Below are positions 4,920 to 5,911 of a stretch of 5,911 nt of DNA, one piece after another. Source of the stretch: Microbacteriaceae bacterium (GTDB lineage Bacteria; Actinomycetota; Actinomycetes; Actinomycetales; Microbacteriaceae). Under the pieces are notes generated by a model that did no database searches, had not been told where the DNA came from, and saw nothing but the letters and a program-made list of their open reading frames with translations. Numbering within the stretch: the stretch's first letter is position 1; every line of letters starts with the position of its first letter. Made by a program: the position numbers and the translations under genes. The stretch is taken from assembly GCA_011620705.1 (NCBI GenBank), contig WOYR01000058.1, forward strand, positions 1 through 5,911. The letters run 5' to 3'.

Positions 4920-5911
4920 TCACTCTCGGACGAGCGAGCCGACCGCCTCGAGGTGATGCGTGTGCGGGAACAGATCGAAGGCGCGCAGTTCCGCCAGTCG
5001 GTAGCCGAGCCCCGCCAGGGTCCCGATGTCGCGCGAGAAGGCGACCGGATCGCAGGCGACGTAGACCATCTGCGCCGGCCCGGCCGCGGCGAGGGCTTCG
5101 AGCACGGCCCGGCCGGCCCCGGCGCGCGGCGGATCGAGCACGACGGTGGCCGCGGCGAGCCTCGCGCGCTCCCCCGCCGAAGCGTCGGCCAGCCCGCGCA
5201 CCCAGCGCTCGACGCGGCCGGTCACGGCGGCAGCACCGGCCCAATCCGCGAGGTTCTCGGCTGCGTGCCCGGTGGCGCGGGGATCCGACTCGACGGTCGT
5301 GATGCGCACCGCGGGTCCGAAGCGGTCGCCCACCGCGGCGGCCAGCAGGCCCACGCCGCCGTAGAGATCGAGGTTCGCGGCACCCGAGTCGAACAGGGCG
5401 GGGTCGATGGCGTCCTGCACGGCGCGGGTGAGAGCGAGCGCTGCACCCTCGTGCACCTGCCAGAAGCCGCTGTCATCCAGCCTGAACTCGCGGTCGCCGA
5501 CCCGCTCGCGGATCACACCGGGGGCCTGGCGTCCCACGATCATGCGAGCTCCCCCGGTGCTCGGCGCCAGGACATCCACGGTGTCCGCGCCGCTGATCCG
5601 CTGGTCGATCGGCGCGATCCCGCGCACGGCCGCTGTGGCCAAAGGCAGGCTCGACACCGGGATGACGCGGTGCGAGCGCGCCGCATACGGTCCCACCGTC
5701 CCGTCGGATGCCACGTGCAGGCGCACGCGGGTGCGCCATCCCGTGCCGTCGGCTGCGCCTTCCGCGGCTGTGCTCTCCGCGGCTGTGCTCTCCGCGGCTG
5801 CGCCTTCCGCGGCTGCGCCTTCCCTGTGGGGCGGCAGCGCCTCCACCTGGACCTCCCGCTCCAGGCCGGCCATGCGCCGCAGCGCCTCTGCCAGCACCTG
5901 CGACTTCAACT
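4920..5911 (-). CDS. TrmA/RlmD-family RNA (uracil-5-)methyltransferase, C-terminal part
   Basis: About 330 residues of a gene running off the right edge. The family methylates C5 of a uridine in tRNA or rRNA with S-adenosylmethionine, through a covalent Cys adduct. In order from the edge: LKSQVLAEALRRMAGLE, as follows the iron-sulfur motif in RlmD-like proteins; a repeat linker (about 30-54); GWRTRVRLHV; FWQVHEGAA (149-157); motif I DLYGGVGLLAAAVG (181-194); VVLDPPRAG (257-265); YVACDP with catalytic Cys at about 286; and FPHTHHLEAV (314-323), the family's terminal motif. The TTG at 5907-5909 is an internal Leu codon, not the start. The TRAM domain and cluster cysteines, if present, lie outside the window. 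The target base cannot be decided, so no symbol is given. It shares the strand of the two-component operon, 138 bases upstream of it. Confidence 0.9.
   Translation of the reverse strand, partial: LKSQVLAEALRRMAGLEREVQVEALPPHREGAAAEGAAAESTAAESTAAEGAADGTGWRTRVRLHVASDGTVGPYAARSHRVIPVSSLPLATAAVRGIAPIDQRISGADTVDVLAPSTGGARMIVGRQAPGVIRERVGDREFRLDDSGFWQVHEGAALALTRAVQDAIDPALFDSGAANLDLYGGVGLLAAAVGDRFGPAVRITTVESDPRATGHAAENLADWAGAAAVTGRVERWVRGLADASAGERARLAAATVVLDPPRAGAGRAVLEALAAAGPAQMVYVACDPVAFSRDIGTLAGLGYRLAELRAFDLFPHTHHLEAVGSLVRE
5751..5825 (-). repeat. In-frame minisatellite, five 15-bp units
   Basis: Five consecutive 15-bp units run on the plus strand. Units 1 and 4 are GGCTGCGCCTTCCGC. Units 2 and 3 are GGCTGTGCTCTCCGC. 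Unit 5 differs from unit 1 in its last two bases. Each unit encodes five residues (EGAAA- or ESTAA-like), giving a flexible Ala/Glu-rich linker of about 25 residues in the RNA methyltransferase. Because 15 is a multiple of three, copy-number changes keep the frame. Confidence 0.93.

Noticed and set aside
5751..5825. CRISPR-like array
   Set aside because: The 15-bp units are head to tail without spacers and are in frame inside a coding sequence.
5907..5909. TTG as the start codon of the RNA methyltransferase
   Set aside because: The family continues N-terminally with a TRAM domain and Cys motif. The codon is an internal Leu at the edge of the window.

Overview
The window is a GC-rich stretch of an actinobacterial chromosome. 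Three things point there. An acyl-CoA carboxylase beta chain is followed by the actinobacteria-specific epsilon subunit. The candidate -10 elements are of the TAnnnT kind. The two-component genes use a LuxR-type regulator and a HisKA_3-like kinase of a sort common in Micrococcales. A member of Microbacteriaceae or a relative is my guess, but the family is inference. I see no insertion sequence, tRNA, rRNA or CRISPR array.

Layout, left to right. Plus strand, 1-373: the 3' end of a biotin-dependent acyl-CoA carboxylase carboxyltransferase (beta) gene, overlapping by one base a 74-residue epsilon subunit gene. From 374 to 909 there is no protein gene. Its first 200 bases hold nothing clear. Bases 579-769 form five consecutive hairpins, and the last is a strong intrinsic terminator, so this is a candidate structured non-coding RNA. 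A perfect 14-bp tandem duplication follows it. Plus strand, 910-1710: a stand-alone FkbM-family methyltransferase.

Minus strand, 4781 down to 1776: a three-gene operon with overlapping ends. It encodes a NarL/LuxR-type response regulator, a six-TM sensor histidine kinase, and a second six-TM protein whose cytoplasmic part resembles a histidine kinase with its catalytic motifs lost. The kinase would sense a signal at the membrane and phosphorylate D71 of the regulator. The third protein is a plausible accessory or pseudokinase partner. The leader of this operon, 4782-4919, carries three perfect dyads that may be operators. Minus strand, 5911-4920: the C-terminal 329 or so codons of a TrmA/RlmD-type RNA uracil-5 methyltransferase, with an in-frame 15-bp minisatellite in a linker.

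The best candidates for something undescribed are the hairpin array at 579-769 and the kinase plus pseudokinase operon with its dyad-rich leader.
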